Below are positions 50,368 through 59,362 of a DNA stretch of 64,000 bases, in pieces (positions within the stretch are counted from its first letter, which is position 1; each line of letters opens with the position of its first letter). Under the pieces are notes generated by a model. The model was not told the DNA's origin and ran no database searches. It saw only the letters and a program-made list of their open reading frames with translations. A program made the position numbers and the translations under genes. Source of the stretch: Alphaproteobacteria bacterium (GTDB lineage Bacteria > Pseudomonadota > Alphaproteobacteria > Micropepsales > Micropepsaceae); the NCBI GenBank assembly GCA_019241645.1, contig JAFAWQ010000026.1:85875-149874 (forward strand), given 5' to 3'.

Positions 50368-52794
50368 ATGCTGCGTCGCTTCTTCTATTATTTTGGTCTC
50401 ACCGCCGGCGGGCTGATCCTCGTGGCAGTGCTCGCTCTTGGCGGGTATGTGTACTCGGTCAGTCGCGGCCTCCCGGATGTCGACCAGCTCGACAACTATC
50501 AGGCGCCCGTCACCACCCGGGTCTATGCCAGCAACGGCGATCTGCTTGGCGAATATGCGCGCCAGCGCCGCTTCTTCGTCCCGATCGCTTTTGTTCCGAA
50601 ACTCGTGATCCAGGCGTTCACCTCGGCCGAGGACAAGAACTTCTTCCGTCATCGCGGCGTCGATCCCTCGGGTATCATGCGCGCGGCGGTGAAGGATGTC
50701 GTGAACGTGCTTCAGCACAAGCGGCTGGAGGGCGCATCCACCATCACCCAGCAGGTAGCCAAGAACCTGTTGCTCAACAATCAGGTGAAATTCTCGCGCA
50801 AAATCCGCGAGGCGGTGCTTGCCGTGCGTCTGGATTCCACCTTTCCGAAAGAGAAGATTCTCGAGCTGTACCTGAACGAAATTTTCCTCGGCGAGAATTC
50901 GTATGGCGTGGCCGCGGCGGCCCTGAACTACTTCAACAAGTCGCTGGATCAGCTGGACGTAGCCGAAGCGGCCTTCTTGGCCGCATTGCCGAAAGCGCCG
51001 GCCAATTACGATCCCCGCTACAACAAACCGGCGGCCCTGCAGCGGCGGAACTGGGTCATCTCCCAGATGCGCGAGAACGGCTATATCAGCCGAGAGCAGG
51101 AAGAGCATGCGCTGAACGAGCCGCTGGTCACGCAGATGCGGCCGCTCGGCATCCAGGCGGAAGACGCGGATTATTTTGTCGAGGATGTGCGCCGCATCCT
51201 TTACGCCAAATATGGCGCGAAGGGCTTGTATGATGCGGGCCTGCAGGTCCGTTCGACGCTCGATTCAAGGCTGCAGAATTTCGCGGTGAACGCGCTGCGC
51301 GCGGGCCTGGTGCGCTACGACCGCCGCCACGGCTGGCGCGGTGCGACCAAGAACATCAGCATCGATGGCGACTGGAAGAGCGCGCTGCAGAGCGCCGGGA
51401 ATCATTCCGGCATCCCGACCTGGCGGATCGCGGTCGTGCTTGGCTACGGGTCGGATCGCTCCGTCCGAATCGGTTTGGATGACGGCAGCGAGGCGACGAT
51501 TCCGTTTGCGCAACTCTCCTGGGCCCGGCCGGAACGCAAGGCGAGCGCGACCGTTGGAGCAGCGCCCAGCCGGCCTCAGGACGTCGTCAAAGTCGGAGAT
51601 GTTATTTACGTCGAGCCGGTGGAGCAGACAGGTCAATACGGTCTGCGTCAGGTGCCGGAGATCAACGGTGCGGTCGTGATGATGGATCCGCATACCGGCC
51701 GGGTGTACGCGCTGTCCGGCGGCTTCAGCTTTGCCTCAAGTCAGTTCGACCGCGCGGTGCAGGCCTTGCGCCAGCCTGGATCGGCGTTCAAACCGTTCGT
51801 GTTCGCCGCGGCGCTGGACAACGGCTACACGCCAACAAGCACGGTGCTGGACGCGCCGGTCGCTTTCCCGCAGGGCCCCGGCCTGCCGATGTGGACGCCG
51901 AAAAATTTCGAGCGGCATTTTCTGGGCATGGCAACGTTGCGCCGCGGCATCGTGCTTTCGCGCAACCTGATGACCATCCGGCTGGCGCATGACGTGGGCA
52001 TGAACAAGGTTGTCGAATATCCCATCCGCATGGGCGTGTACGATAAGCTGCCCGCGTATCTTTCCAATTCGATCGGTGCTTACGAAACCACGCTGATTCG
52101 CCTTACCGCCGGCTACGCGCAGTTCGTCAATGGCGGCAAGAAAGTCGTGCCGAAACTCATCGACCGGATTCAGGATCGCAACGGCAGGACGATCTATCGG
52201 GAGGACCCCCGGGCCTGCGAGGGCTGCAACACGTGGAACTGGCACAACCAGGCCGAGCCGCTGCTGCCGGATACGCGCCAGCAGACGGTCGACCCGCGCA
52301 CCGCCTATCAGATCGTCTCGCTGCTCGAGGGGGTGGTGCAGTATGGAACGGGGAAGGTGGTGAGTGCTGTCGGCAAGCCACTGGCCGGCAAGACGGGCAC
52401 CTCCAACGATTCGAAGGACACGTGGTTTGTGGGCTTTTCGCCCGACCTGGTTTGCGGCGTGTTTGTCGGCTTCGACGAGCCGCGCACGCTTGGCCGGGTG
52501 GAGCAGGGCGCAACGGCAGCGGCGCCGATCTTTCGCGACATCATGAAGGACGCCCTGGCTGAGGAGCCGGCGGTTCCGTTCCGTGTGCCGCCTGGCATCA
52601 CGCTCGTTTCCGTGGACCGCATCAGCGGCGCGCCGTCCGGCAACTCGCCAACCGCCATCCAGGAAGCCTACAAGTCCGGCACCGAGCCGGGCTCTGCCAG
52701 CTACCTCGACGAGACGGGTACGCAATCGGCGGAGCAAAAGCAGCCAGCCGGTCCCGGCACGACCGTCGATGAGGGAACCGGCGGCCTCTACTAA
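50368..52794 (+). CDS. mrcA: Penicillin-binding protein 1A
   Basis: An 808-residue bifunctional murein synthase anchored by one N-terminal helix (LTAGGLILVAVLALGGYVYS). The transglycosylase domain has TSAEDKNFFRHRGVDPSG and GASTITQQVAKNLLL. The OB-like insert lies at about 310-410. The transpeptidase domain has the nucleophile Ser in PGSAFKPFVF, the SRN motif in LSRNLMTIRL and KTGTSND. The tail after about 735 is a Pro/Gly/Ser-rich disordered region. It builds and crosslinks peptidoglycan on the periplasmic side. Transcribed downstream of the amidase. Confidence 0.96.
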   Translation: MLRRFFYYFGLTAGGLILVAVLALGGYVYSVSRGLPDVDQLDNYQAPVTTRVYASNGDLLGEYARQRRFFVPIAFVPKLVIQAFTSAEDKNFFRHRGVDPSGIMRAAVKDVVNVLQHKRLEGASTITQQVAKNLLLNNQVKFSRKIREAVLAVRLDSTFPKEKILELYLNEIFLGENSYGVAAAALNYFNKSLDQLDVAEAAFLAALPKAPANYDPRYNKPAALQRRNWVISQMRENGYISREQEEHALNEPLVTQMRPLGIQAEDADYFVEDVRRILYAKYGAKGLYDAGLQVRSTLDSRLQNFAVNALRAGLVRYDRRHGWRGATKNISIDGDWKSALQSAGNHSGIPTWRIAVVLGYGSDRSVRIGLDDGSEATIPFAQLSWARPERKASATVGAAPSRPQDVVKVGDVIYVEPVEQTGQYGLRQVPEINGAVVMMDPHTGRVYALSGGFSFASSQFDRAVQALRQPGSAFKPFVFAAALDNGYTPTSTVLDAPVAFPQGPGLPMWTPKNFERHFLGMATLRRGIVLSRNLMTIRLAHDVGMNKVVEYPIRMGVYDKLPAYLSNSIGAYETTLIRLTAGYAQFVNGGKKVVPKLIDRIQDRNGRTIYREDPRACEGCNTWNWHNQAEPLLPDTRQQTVDPRTAYQIVSLLEGVVQYGTGKVVSAVGKPLAGKTGTSNDSKDTWFVGFSPDLVCGVFVGFDEPRTLGRVEQGATAAAPIFRDIMKDALAEEPAVPFRVPPGITLVSVDRISGAPSGNSPTAIQEAYKSGTEPGSASYLDETGTQSAEQKQPAGPGTTVDEGTGGLY

Positions 52795-52886
52795 GCGCAC
52801 GGCAAAGTGAGCGGCGTGCGGCGCCAAGCGCCCCTTGCAGAGGCCCCAAGCCGATTTATGCTCCGCTCAAAATCGAAGAGGGCGTC

Positions 52887-53273
52887 ATGTCACCTGCCGT
52901 ACGATCTGGTCTTGCATCCCTGGCTGTCATGGCGATGGCGGCGGCCGCCAATGTTGCTTCCGCAGACGGCCGCACGCCCAAAGTGGACACGACGCGCCCC
53001 ACACCGGTTGTCTATCCGGCGGCCGCGCAGCGCGCCGGCGAGGAGGGCACGGTCATCGTGAGGGTGTACGTGAATGAATCCGGCTACCCGCAGCGCGCCA
53101 CCGTCGCCCGCTCGAGCGGCTACGAGGATCTCGATACGGCGGCAATCGAGACAGCGATGAACTGGCGGTTCGTCCCGGCCATCCGGGATGGAGCGACGGC
53201 GTCGGATTGGGCCTCGGTGCAGGTGGTCTACAAGCTGCCGGAATCCCAACCGGCTCCCGCTGCCAGCAAATAG
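52887..53273 (+). CDS. TonB C-terminal-domain protein
   Basis: A 128-residue protein with a signal peptide ending ANVASADG and a single TonB C-terminal domain (VVYPAAAQRAGEEGTVIVRV, VARSSGYEDLDTAAIETAMNW, RFVPA). It lacks the membrane anchor and long proline linker of classical TonB, so energy transduction is doubtful. It may be a periplasmic adaptor. A hairpin CCGGC-GTTC-GCCGG lies 35 bases downstream (53308-53321) without a T run. Confidence 0.8.
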   Translation: MSPAVRSGLASLAVMAMAAAANVASADGRTPKVDTTRPTPVVYPAAAQRAGEEGTVIVRVYVNESGYPQRATVARSSGYEDLDTAAIETAMNWRFVPAIRDGATASDWASVQVVYKLPESQPAPAASK

Positions 53274-53358
53274 CGGCCTGGCCGCATCAAATAAATGGCC
53301 CGCGTGCCCGGCGTTCGCCGGAAAGGCCGAAGGCGTATACTTGGCGCCGGTAAGTTGC

Positions 53359-53370
53359 GGGGGGGGGGGG
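53359..53370 (+). repeat. Homopolymer tract of twelve G just before a start codon
   Basis: Twelve consecutive G lie five bases upstream of the ATG at 53376, in the place where the ribosome-binding site should be. Such tracts slip during replication and are classic contingency loci. Change in length would alter the distance between any promoter or Shine-Dalgarno-like G stretch and the start codon. It could also be a sequencing-length uncertainty. Confidence 0.7.
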
Positions 53371-53375
53371 CGAGC

Positions 53376-54860
53376 ATGCGCGCGGCAAAATTTCTGACGG
53401 TGGCAACGGCGGCGGTGCTGTGCACGGCGGCGCGGGCGGATGTGGCGATCAGCAACAAGCCGACCAGCAACATGAGTTGCGATGCCGGGGTTTGCACGGC
53501 CACCGCGCAGAAGGCGGTGCTGAATGTGGGTGAGCTGGCAGCCATGCTGGCAAACGGCGACGTGACTCTGAAAACCGGCAGCGTTGCCAAAGACATTTCC
53601 ATCGATCAGCCGATCAGCTGGACCAGCACGAGTCGCTTGACGCTCGATGCGCGGCAGTCGGTGATCGTGAACAAGCAGGTGACGGTGATGGGGCAGGGCA
53701 ACCTCACCGTGACGACGAACGACAACGGTCAGCCGAAAAATAAATCTGGCGAATTCGTCGTCGTGCGGGAGCACGGTAGCGTACAGCTCTGGGACAAGAA
53801 CAGCAGCCTGATCATCGACGGCCAGAGCTTCACCCTGGTCTACGACATCAAGAGTTTTGCCGCCGATGTCGCTGCCGACCCGAGCGGCTTCTACGCCCTG
53901 GCAAAACCTTATGACGCCAGCGCGGACGGGACCTTCAGTTGGTCACCGATTCCAACGGCGTTCAAAGGGCATTTTGATGGTCTCGGAAATCCGGTTTCTA
54001 ACCTGACGCTGGCGATCATGCCTAGCGGAGAGTTCTTTCGTGCCGGCCTTTTTTCAAGCTTAGAGAAAGGCGGCGTAGTTCGAAATGTGCGCCTTTCAAA
54101 CGCTGAGGCAGAGGGGACGTCCCATCCGCTGGCCGAAATCGGACTTCTTGTTGGAACAAACGAGAAAGGGAAAATTGAATACTCGTCTGTCAGTGGCACA
54201 ATAACTATCAACGGCGGTTCTGGCGAGCAGGTCGGAGGGCTAGCCGCAGACAGCGACGGAACTGTGCGCAGATCGTCTGCCGCGGTTCAGATCACAATGA
54301 CGAATGCCAGTGGCGGTGTCGGCGGTCTTTTGGCGGTCAATGCGGGGAGCGTCACGGAGTCTTCCTCGTCAGGCTCTATAGTCGCAAAAGGCGAATTTTC
54401 GACGCCAGTAGGCGGCTTGATCGGATTAAATCTGACTCAAGGATGGGTGTCAGATGCGTTCGCTGTAACTGCCGTTCATAATGGTAAGGACGATCGGTTC
54501 AACAGCGAAAATACTTTTGGCGGTCTGGTGGGAGAAAATGGAGGCCAGATCGCCACATCATATGCGGCCGGGAGAATTGGCGCGGGCCATTCAGCCGATC
54601 CCGATGTGCCCCGGGGCGGCCTTGTTGGAACCGACGATGCGTCGGCTGGGAGCTTGTCAAATACCTATTGGAATCTGGATAAGGGCATTAGCGACCCGAC
54701 CCAAGGAGCCGGGAACATTTCCAACGACCCAGGCATAATTGGGCTAACGGATGCGCAGATGAAATCCGGATTGCCTGTCGGCTTTGATCCGAGAATCTGG
54801 GGCAGCGATCCGAACGTCAACAACGGCTATCCGTATCTGATCTCCAATCCGCCGCGATAG
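53376..54860 (+). CDS. Secreted GLUG-repeat protein
   Basis: A 494-residue exported protein. The signal peptide ends TAARADVA. The first part (40-160) resembles the filamentous-haemagglutinin-type start of a beta helix (SWTSTSRLTLDARQSVIVNK). At least three degenerate GLUG-like repeats follow: FRAGLFSSLEKGGVVRNVRL, VGGLAADSDGTVRRSSA, and FGGLVGENGGQIATSYAAG. The end is LSNTYWNLDKG and GYPYLISNPP, usual for GLUG surface proteins. No anchor or transporter domain is present. A poly-G tract precedes the start. Function may be adhesion, by inference. Confidence 0.82.
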   Translation: MRAAKFLTVATAAVLCTAARADVAISNKPTSNMSCDAGVCTATAQKAVLNVGELAAMLANGDVTLKTGSVAKDISIDQPISWTSTSRLTLDARQSVIVNKQVTVMGQGNLTVTTNDNGQPKNKSGEFVVVREHGSVQLWDKNSSLIIDGQSFTLVYDIKSFAADVAADPSGFYALAKPYDASADGTFSWSPIPTAFKGHFDGLGNPVSNLTLAIMPSGEFFRAGLFSSLEKGGVVRNVRLSNAEAEGTSHPLAEIGLLVGTNEKGKIEYSSVSGTITINGGSGEQVGGLAADSDGTVRRSSAAVQITMTNASGGVGGLLAVNAGSVTESSSSGSIVAKGEFSTPVGGLIGLNLTQGWVSDAFAVTAVHNGKDDRFNSENTFGGLVGENGGQIATSYAAGRIGAGHSADPDVPRGGLVGTDDASAGSLSNTYWNLDKGISDPTQGAGNISNDPGIIGLTDAQMKSGLPVGFDPRIWGSDPNVNNGYPYLISNPPR

Positions 54861-54958
54861 CAGGGAAATTTATTTCATTACCATTCGTCTACCAAGGCGC
54901 TTTCGCCCTTATATTGGCGGGTATGAATGCGTACTCCGCATCGCCGCTCTCTTCCGCC

Positions 54959-54982
54959 ATGGCCGCCCGTCGAGGCGGCCAT
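54959..54982. repeat. Nine-base-pair perfect inverted repeat
   Basis: ATGGCCGCC at 54959-54967 and GGCGGCCAT at 54974-54982 form a perfect stem with a six-base loop CGTCGA. No T run follows on either strand. It may be part of a dispersed intergenic element. Confidence 0.6.
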
Positions 54983-55045
54983 CCATCCGGTGCGTGTCTA
55001 GGCGCCAAAGAGACTCACTCACTCGCGGACGCTGGCGCGATGGAT

Positions 55046-55064
55046 GGCCGGGTCAGGCCCGGCC
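55046..55064. repeat. Palindromic intergenic element
   Basis: GGCCGGG and CCCGGCC flank TCAGG, followed by ATGACGATG. The form GGCCGGGTC-GGCCCGGCCATGAC recurs between genes in many alphaproteobacterial genomes as a short palindromic repeat. Only one copy was noticed in this window. Confidence 0.55.
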
Positions 55065-55276
55065 ATGACGATGCAGAACAGGGAATCACGCGCGTCGGAA
55101 TGCGCGAATCTTTGACATCGACTGCTTGTCCGCGCGCGAAGCACAACATGTGGTGTTTCGGTAGATGGCGGGGGGAGGGGGTGGCCCCGCTTACCACCAA
55201 ACAAAACGAACAATGCGGGTTTGGGTAACATGTTTCGCGGCGCCCACTCCGTCTCATTCGCTTCGCTCATTCGACA

Positions 55277-55357
55277 CCTCCCCCGCTTCGCAGGGGAGGA
55301 ACCGCTACCGTCAGGATCCTCCCCCGCAACGCGGGGGAGGGGACCGCCGAAGGCGGT
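55277..55357. repeat. Triple-hairpin intergenic repeat
   Basis: Three hairpins lie in series. CCTCCCC/GGGGAGG spans 55277-55299. CCTCCCCCGC/GCGGGGGAGG with loop AAC spans 55318-55340. ACCGCC/GGCGGT with loop GAA spans 55343-55357. The first two stems share the same CCTCCCC sequence, so the element is also an internal repeat. This resembles bacterial interspersed mosaic elements. A role in mRNA stability or as a nuclease pause is inference. Confidence 0.65.
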
Positions 55358-55528
55358 GGAAGGGGCAAGCCCGGCAGAGGGATACCCCAACAAGTTTTAC
55401 GGAGGTTCGAATGGGAACTTTGACAGCCGCAGGAGGAACGCAGTTGCGACTTTGCTTCAAGTGTCAAGATGATGTGGGTTGCATGGAATCTACATCGCGA
55501 TTTTGTGGTTTGATGCTAAGAGGCCTGA

Positions 55529-56660
55529 ATGCGACCTGAAACCGAACGCACCGTCGAAGACATCAAGCAGGCGCTCGCCCTGCTGAGGAGGCATCTTTGA
55601 CTGGGAGAACGCGCTTCGCCGTCTCGATGAGCTGAACGCGCGCGCCGAAGACCCGGCGCTGTGGAACGATCCGGCCGCCGCGCAGAAGGTGATGCGCGAC
55701 CGCCAGCGGCTCGATCAATCCATTTCCGCAGTGAAGGCGCTGGATGCCGAACTGGCGGATGGCCTCGGCATGATCGAGATGGCGCAAGCCGAAGGCGAAG
55801 CCTCGCTGGTCGCCGAAGCCGAAAACGGTATCGAGGCGCTCGGCAAGCGCGCCGAGCAACTGCGGCTGGAATCGATGCTGTCGGGCGAGGCAGACGGCAA
55901 CGACACCTATCTCGAGGTTCATGCCGGCGCGGGCGGCACCGAAAGCCAGGATTGGGCCGAGATGCTCTTCCGCATGTACACCCGCTGGGCGGAACGTCAC
56001 GGCTACAAGCTGCAGCTGATCGAGGAGAACGAAGGCGAGGGCGCCGGCCTCAAATCGGCGACCTTGCTGGTGAAAGGCCCTAACGCCTATGGGTGGCTGA
56101 AGACAGAAGCGGGCGTCCACCGGCTGGTGCGTATCTCGCCATTCGATGCCAATGCCCGGCGGCACACGAGCTTCTCGTCCGTCACGGTGTATCCGGTGAT
56201 CGACCAGTCGATCGAGATCGACATTCCCGAGAAGGAGGTGCGGATCGATGTGTATCGCTCCTCCGGCGCCGGCGGCCAGCATGTGAATAAGACGGAAAGC
56301 GCGGTCCGCATCACCCACATGCCGACCGGCATCGTGGTGGCGTGCCAGACGGAGCGCTCACAGCACCAGAACCGCGCCGTGTGCTGGGACATGCTGCGCT
56401 CCAAGCTCTACGAGATCGAGCTTGAGAAGAAGCAGGCGGAGACCGGCGCCTTTATCGGCGAGAAGAGCGAGATCGGCTGGGGTCACCAGATCCGCTCCTA
56501 TGTGCTCCAGCCCTATCAGCTGGTGAAGGACCTGCGCACCGGAGTCGAAAGCCGCGATCCCGAGGACGTGCTGGACGGCAACCTCGATCCCTTCATGGCC
56601 GCCGCGCTCGCACAGGCCGTCGGCGGCAAACCGAAAGAGAAGGTAGAGGATATCGAATAA
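55529..56660 (+). CDS. prfB: Peptide chain release factor 2, with programmed +1 frameshift
   Basis: A 376-residue release factor that recognises UGA and UAA. The first 23 codons ([20 protein letters not shown] and on) end at an in-frame TGA at 55598-55600. The rest is read in the +1 frame from GAC at 55599. Later signatures are [16 protein letters not shown], the GGQ motif within [17 protein letters not shown], and SPF in [16 protein letters not shown] near the tripeptide recognition region. Length with the shift is normal. The frame that starts at 55689 is only the shifted part. Confidence 0.96.
55586..55601 (+). promoter_or_regulatory. prfB frameshift signal
   Basis: AGGAGG at 55586-55591 sits three bases ahead of the slippery CTT TGA C at 55595-55601. 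This is the canonical bacterial autoregulatory arrangement: when RF2 is scarce, slow UGA decoding plus the internal Shine-Dalgarno pushes the ribosome by one base and makes full-length RF2. Confidence 0.95.
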
Positions 56661-56677
56661 GCGTTGTTTTAAGCCGG

Positions 56678-57706
56678 TTACGACATCAATCTGATAGATT
56701 GGATTAACGGAAACTCGCCGGCTGCGGCGTCTAGCCAGGCAAGGCCGCGCGAGATTTCCTTCGCCTGCTGCTGCCGTGCCTGATCGAGCAGGTCGCGGCG
56801 CAGATTGGCGTCATAGGAGTGCTCGGGCGCCTTGGAGTAGCGGCGCATTTCGCGGCCGGAAACAATTCCGGCGACCTGTTCCGGCGGCGCCGCGTGTCCC
56901 ATGTGCCGAAGCGACGCCGCGAGCCATTTGGCCGGACTCTGAAGAAAGGAATCGAAGTTCAGCCACAGCACGCGATCCGGCGCCGCTTCCGCCGCCGAAC
57001 AGAGTGCGCACATTTCGCATGCCCAGCTCATGGCGATAATCTCGCCTTCGCTGAGGTCGGCCACATGCCATCGTTCCACGCCCAAGCGGCGGTGAAGGCG
57101 CATGAGCCGCATCTCGGCCAAAGCGCGAGCCTCCGCGGGCGAGTTGGGAGCGCCAAGAATCGTGGCCAGATAAGCCTCGGCTGGAACGAACATGAAAATG
57201 GCGCTGGGCGCACTCGGCCGGGCCAGAATGCTGCCGGCCAGCTCCGAGGCGAAGCTCGTCGCCTTTACGCAGGCCTGCTGGGATGTGCGAAACGTCCGCG
57301 ACCAAAGCTTCAGAAAGGCTCCGAGATAGTCGTCATCGGCAACCCCGCCCGCTTTGGGCTCCAATCGTGCCTCGGCCAGGGTGCGGAGGATAGCTGGTTC
57401 CCGAAGGGCGAGGACGTTCGGATGTTCCCCCAGCAACCGCGATAGCAGGGTCGAACCAACGTGCCCGATGTGAAATATGAAGCTGCAATTCTCGGCCATT
57501 CCGCTGGCGCCGATCGCTGCCAGAAGTTGCGAGGCCGGTATGGTCCGGTTGGGCGTCTGGGGGGTCAATATGCGGTCATCCAAAAAGCTGGCACGGCGGT
57601 AATCCGCCTCTGTCAGCCGGATCAGACGCACCATATCGGAGGCCGGGTCCCAAGCTTGAGGAAACAGCTCGGCGGAGCGGGCAAGACTGGCGGCAAGCAA
57701 GTCCAT
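56678..57706 (-). CDS. Sulfotransferase-like P-loop protein, function unknown
   Basis: A 342-residue protein with a PAPS-loop-like motif CSFIFHIGHVGSTLLSRLLG at about 74-93, followed by LREPAILRTLAEAR. This resembles a distinct family of sulfotransferase-fold proteins in alphaproteobacteria. The later 3'-phosphate motif is not obvious. Activity is therefore unproven. It stands alone on the minus strand between prfB and tRNA-Trp. The gap to tRNA-Trp (57707-57939) shows no gene; a GC-rich imperfect hairpin before TTTTTT lies at about 57893-57933. Confidence 0.7.
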   Translation of the reverse strand: MDLLAASLARSAELFPQAWDPASDMVRLIRLTEADYRRASFLDDRILTPQTPNRTIPASQLLAAIGASGMAENCSFIFHIGHVGSTLLSRLLGEHPNVLALREPAILRTLAEARLEPKAGGVADDDYLGAFLKLWSRTFRTSQQACVKATSFASELAGSILARPSAPSAIFMFVPAEAYLATILGAPNSPAEARALAEMRLMRLHRRLGVERWHVADLSEGEIIAMSWACEMCALCSAAEAAPDRVLWLNFDSFLQSPAKWLAASLRHMGHAAPPEQVAGIVSGREMRRYSKAPEHSYDANLRRDLLDQARQQQAKEISRGLAWLDAAAGEFPLIQSIRLMS

Positions 57707-57939
57707 ATTTGAAAGGCTCCAGGCAAAGCACTATGTTGAACCAGGCGGTTGAACGGCAAGGACTAATGTTCTGATTGGCAAAGCCTTTCAGGTTGTGGAT
57801 TTCTGGGCCGTGACACCCCAATTATCCCTGCACGAGCGCTTGCGGAACGTTTGGCTCGCTGCTACATGCTTGCCCCTTGGCGAAAATTCAGTCGCGCTGG
57901 CGGGACACCCCGTCCCCGGCGCGCTGCTTTTTTGCTGAT

Positions 57940-58015
<76 letters not shown>

Positions 58016-58032
58016 ATTGAAAGAACCGGATC

Positions 58033-58287
58033 TTGAGCGAAGCCACAAAGAAAACTGCCGAAGCCGCCGGCAAGGATCTGCCGGCACCCGCCCGCAAGGG
58101 CGGTCCGCTGCAGTTCTTTCAGGAGGTGCGCCGCGAAACTTCGAAGGTAACGTGGCCGAGCTGGAAGGAAACCTACCTCACCACGATCATGGTCTTCATC
58201 ATGGTCGGTATTACGATGATGTTTTTCTTCGCCGTCGACTGGATTCTCGCCATGGGCGAGCGCTGGCTGATCGGCGCGGCGGGTTGA
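58033..58287 (+). CDS. secE: Protein translocase subunit SecE
   Basis: An 84-residue inner-membrane subunit of the Sec translocon. The conserved QFFQEVRRETSKVTWPSWKE amphipathic segment is followed by one membrane helix (IMVFIMVGITMMFFFAVDWIL). It clamps SecY. The start is a TTG (MSEATKKTAEAAG), because no ATG keeps the conserved N-terminal region. Placed between tRNA-Trp and nusG. Confidence 0.95.
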   Translation: MSEATKKTAEAAGKDLPAPARKGGPLQFFQEVRRETSKVTWPSWKETYLTTIMVFIMVGITMMFFFAVDWILAMGERWLIGAAG

Positions 58288-58304
58288 GCGCGGTTGGAAT
58301 TGCA

Positions 58305-58862
58305 ATGAGCGAAGCAGGCACACAGATAAGGGCGGACACGCGCTGGTACATCGTCCACACCTACTCGAACTTCGAGCGCAAGGTGGCCGAGGAGATCAAG
58401 CGCCAGGCCAAACTACAGGATCTCGATGATTTCGTGGCCGATGTTGTTGTGCCCACGGAGGAAGTCGTCGAAATTCGCCGCGGGCAGAAAAAGAATTCCG
58501 AACGGAAGTTCCTTCCGGGTTACGTGCTGCTGAACGCGAAGCTTACCGATGAAGTTTATCACCTGGTCAAGAACGTAGCGAAGGTCACCGGTTTTCTCGG
58601 GCAGGGGAACAAGCCGATGCCGCTGCGTCAGGGCGAAGTGGATCGCATCCTGAACCAGGCGCACGAAAGCGCGGAGCATCCCAAATCGACGATTCACTTC
58701 GAGATCGGGGAGCAGGTGAAGGTCGCCGATGGCCCATTCCAGTCATTCACTGGAGTGGTCGAGGAAGTGGATGAGGATCGCTCGCGCGTGAAGGTCGCAG
58801 TATCGATTTTTGGCCGCGCGACACCGGTGGAACTGGAATACGGGCAGGTCGAAAAGATCTGA
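58305..58862 (+). CDS. nusG: Transcription termination/antitermination protein NusG
   Basis: A 185-residue elongation factor that binds RNA polymerase. NGN domain: [32 protein letters not shown] and [14 protein letters not shown] follow. The KOW domain has [20 protein letters not shown]. The ATG at 58305 is chosen; the open frame extends upstream only as a shadow of secE. Part of the secE-nusG-rplKA unit. Confidence 0.96.
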   Translation: MSEAGTQIRADTRWYIVHTYSNFERKVAEEIKRQAKLQDLDDFVADVVVPTEEVVEIRRGQKKNSERKFLPGYVLLNAKLTDEVYHLVKNVAKVTGFLGQGNKPMPLRQGEVDRILNQAHESAEHPKSTIHFEIGEQVKVADGPFQSFTGVVEEVDEDRSRVKVAVSIFGRATPVELEYGQVEKI

Positions 58863-58928
58863 CCGTTCATCGCGGGAGGGGCAGCCAGCTCCGCTTGCAC
58901 CGCAAACCGCTAAGGAGGCGGATCGGAA

Positions 58929-59357
58929 GTGGCAAAGAAAATTGTGGGTTACGTCAAACTGCAGGTGCCGGCCGGCGCGGCCAATCCGTCGCCGCCCATC
59001 GGCCCGGCGCTGGGTCAGCGCGGCCTGAACATCATGGAATTCTGCAAGGCGTTCAACGCCAAGACGCAGCAGATGGAAAAGGGCATGCCGATTCCGGTGA
59101 ATATCACCGTGTTCTCGGACAAGTCCTTCTCCTTCGACATGAAGACACCGCCGGCATCCTACTTCCTGAAGAAGGCGGCAAAGCTGGAGAGCGGCTCCAA
59201 AGCGCCGGGACGCACATTCGCCGGCACGGTGACAAAGGCTCAGGTACGCGAGATCGCCGAGGCCAAGATGAAGGATCTGAACGCCAACGATGTCGATATG
59301 GCGATGCGTCTGATCGAGGGCTCGGCGCGCTCGATGGGCATCCAGGTGCGGGAGTAG
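58929..59357 (+). CDS. rplK: Ribosomal protein L11
   Basis: A 142-residue ribosomal protein at the GTPase-associated centre. Signatures: [33 protein letters not shown], and [20 protein letters not shown]. The start is a GTG with GGAGG twelve bases ahead. Six bases separate it from rplA. Confidence 0.97.
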   Translation: MAKKIVGYVKLQVPAGAANPSPPIGPALGQRGLNIMEFCKAFNAKTQQMEKGMPIPVNITVFSDKSFSFDMKTPPASYFLKKAAKLESGSKAPGRTFAGTVTKAQVREIAEAKMKDLNANDVDMAMRLIEGSARSMGIQVRE

Positions 59358-59362
59358 GGGCG

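Larger units (their letters stand above)
54861..55528. other. Gene-free region made mostly of short inverted repeats
   Basis: This 668-base stretch has no credible gene. Frames that span it are low-complexity. It holds several palindromic elements listed separately, and its AT-rich part 55390-55528 leads into prfB and may hold that gene's promoter. No recognisable RNA gene was seen. Confidence 0.6.

Noticed and set aside
51736..52827. A 363-codon minus-strand frame across the PBP1A gene
   Set aside because: Antisense shadow, His/Arg-rich, with no family resemblance.
53308..53321. CCGGC-GTTC-GCCGG hairpin after the TonB-like gene
   Set aside because: No T run follows on the plus strand, so a terminator call is not supported.
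53400..54860. GLUG protein as an autotransporter
   Set aside because: No C-terminal barrel or two-partner secretion domain is present; only a signal peptide and GLUG-like repeats are visible.
55165..55539. Plus-strand frame across the hairpin region
   Set aside because: Its sequence is the translation of palindromic repeats; no conserved protein is recognisable.
57893..57933. GC-rich imperfect hairpin followed by TTTTTT, upstream of tRNA-Trp
   Set aside because: It looks like a terminator but no plus-strand gene precedes it; may be chance or terminate a small unseen transcript, so it is not listed as a feature.
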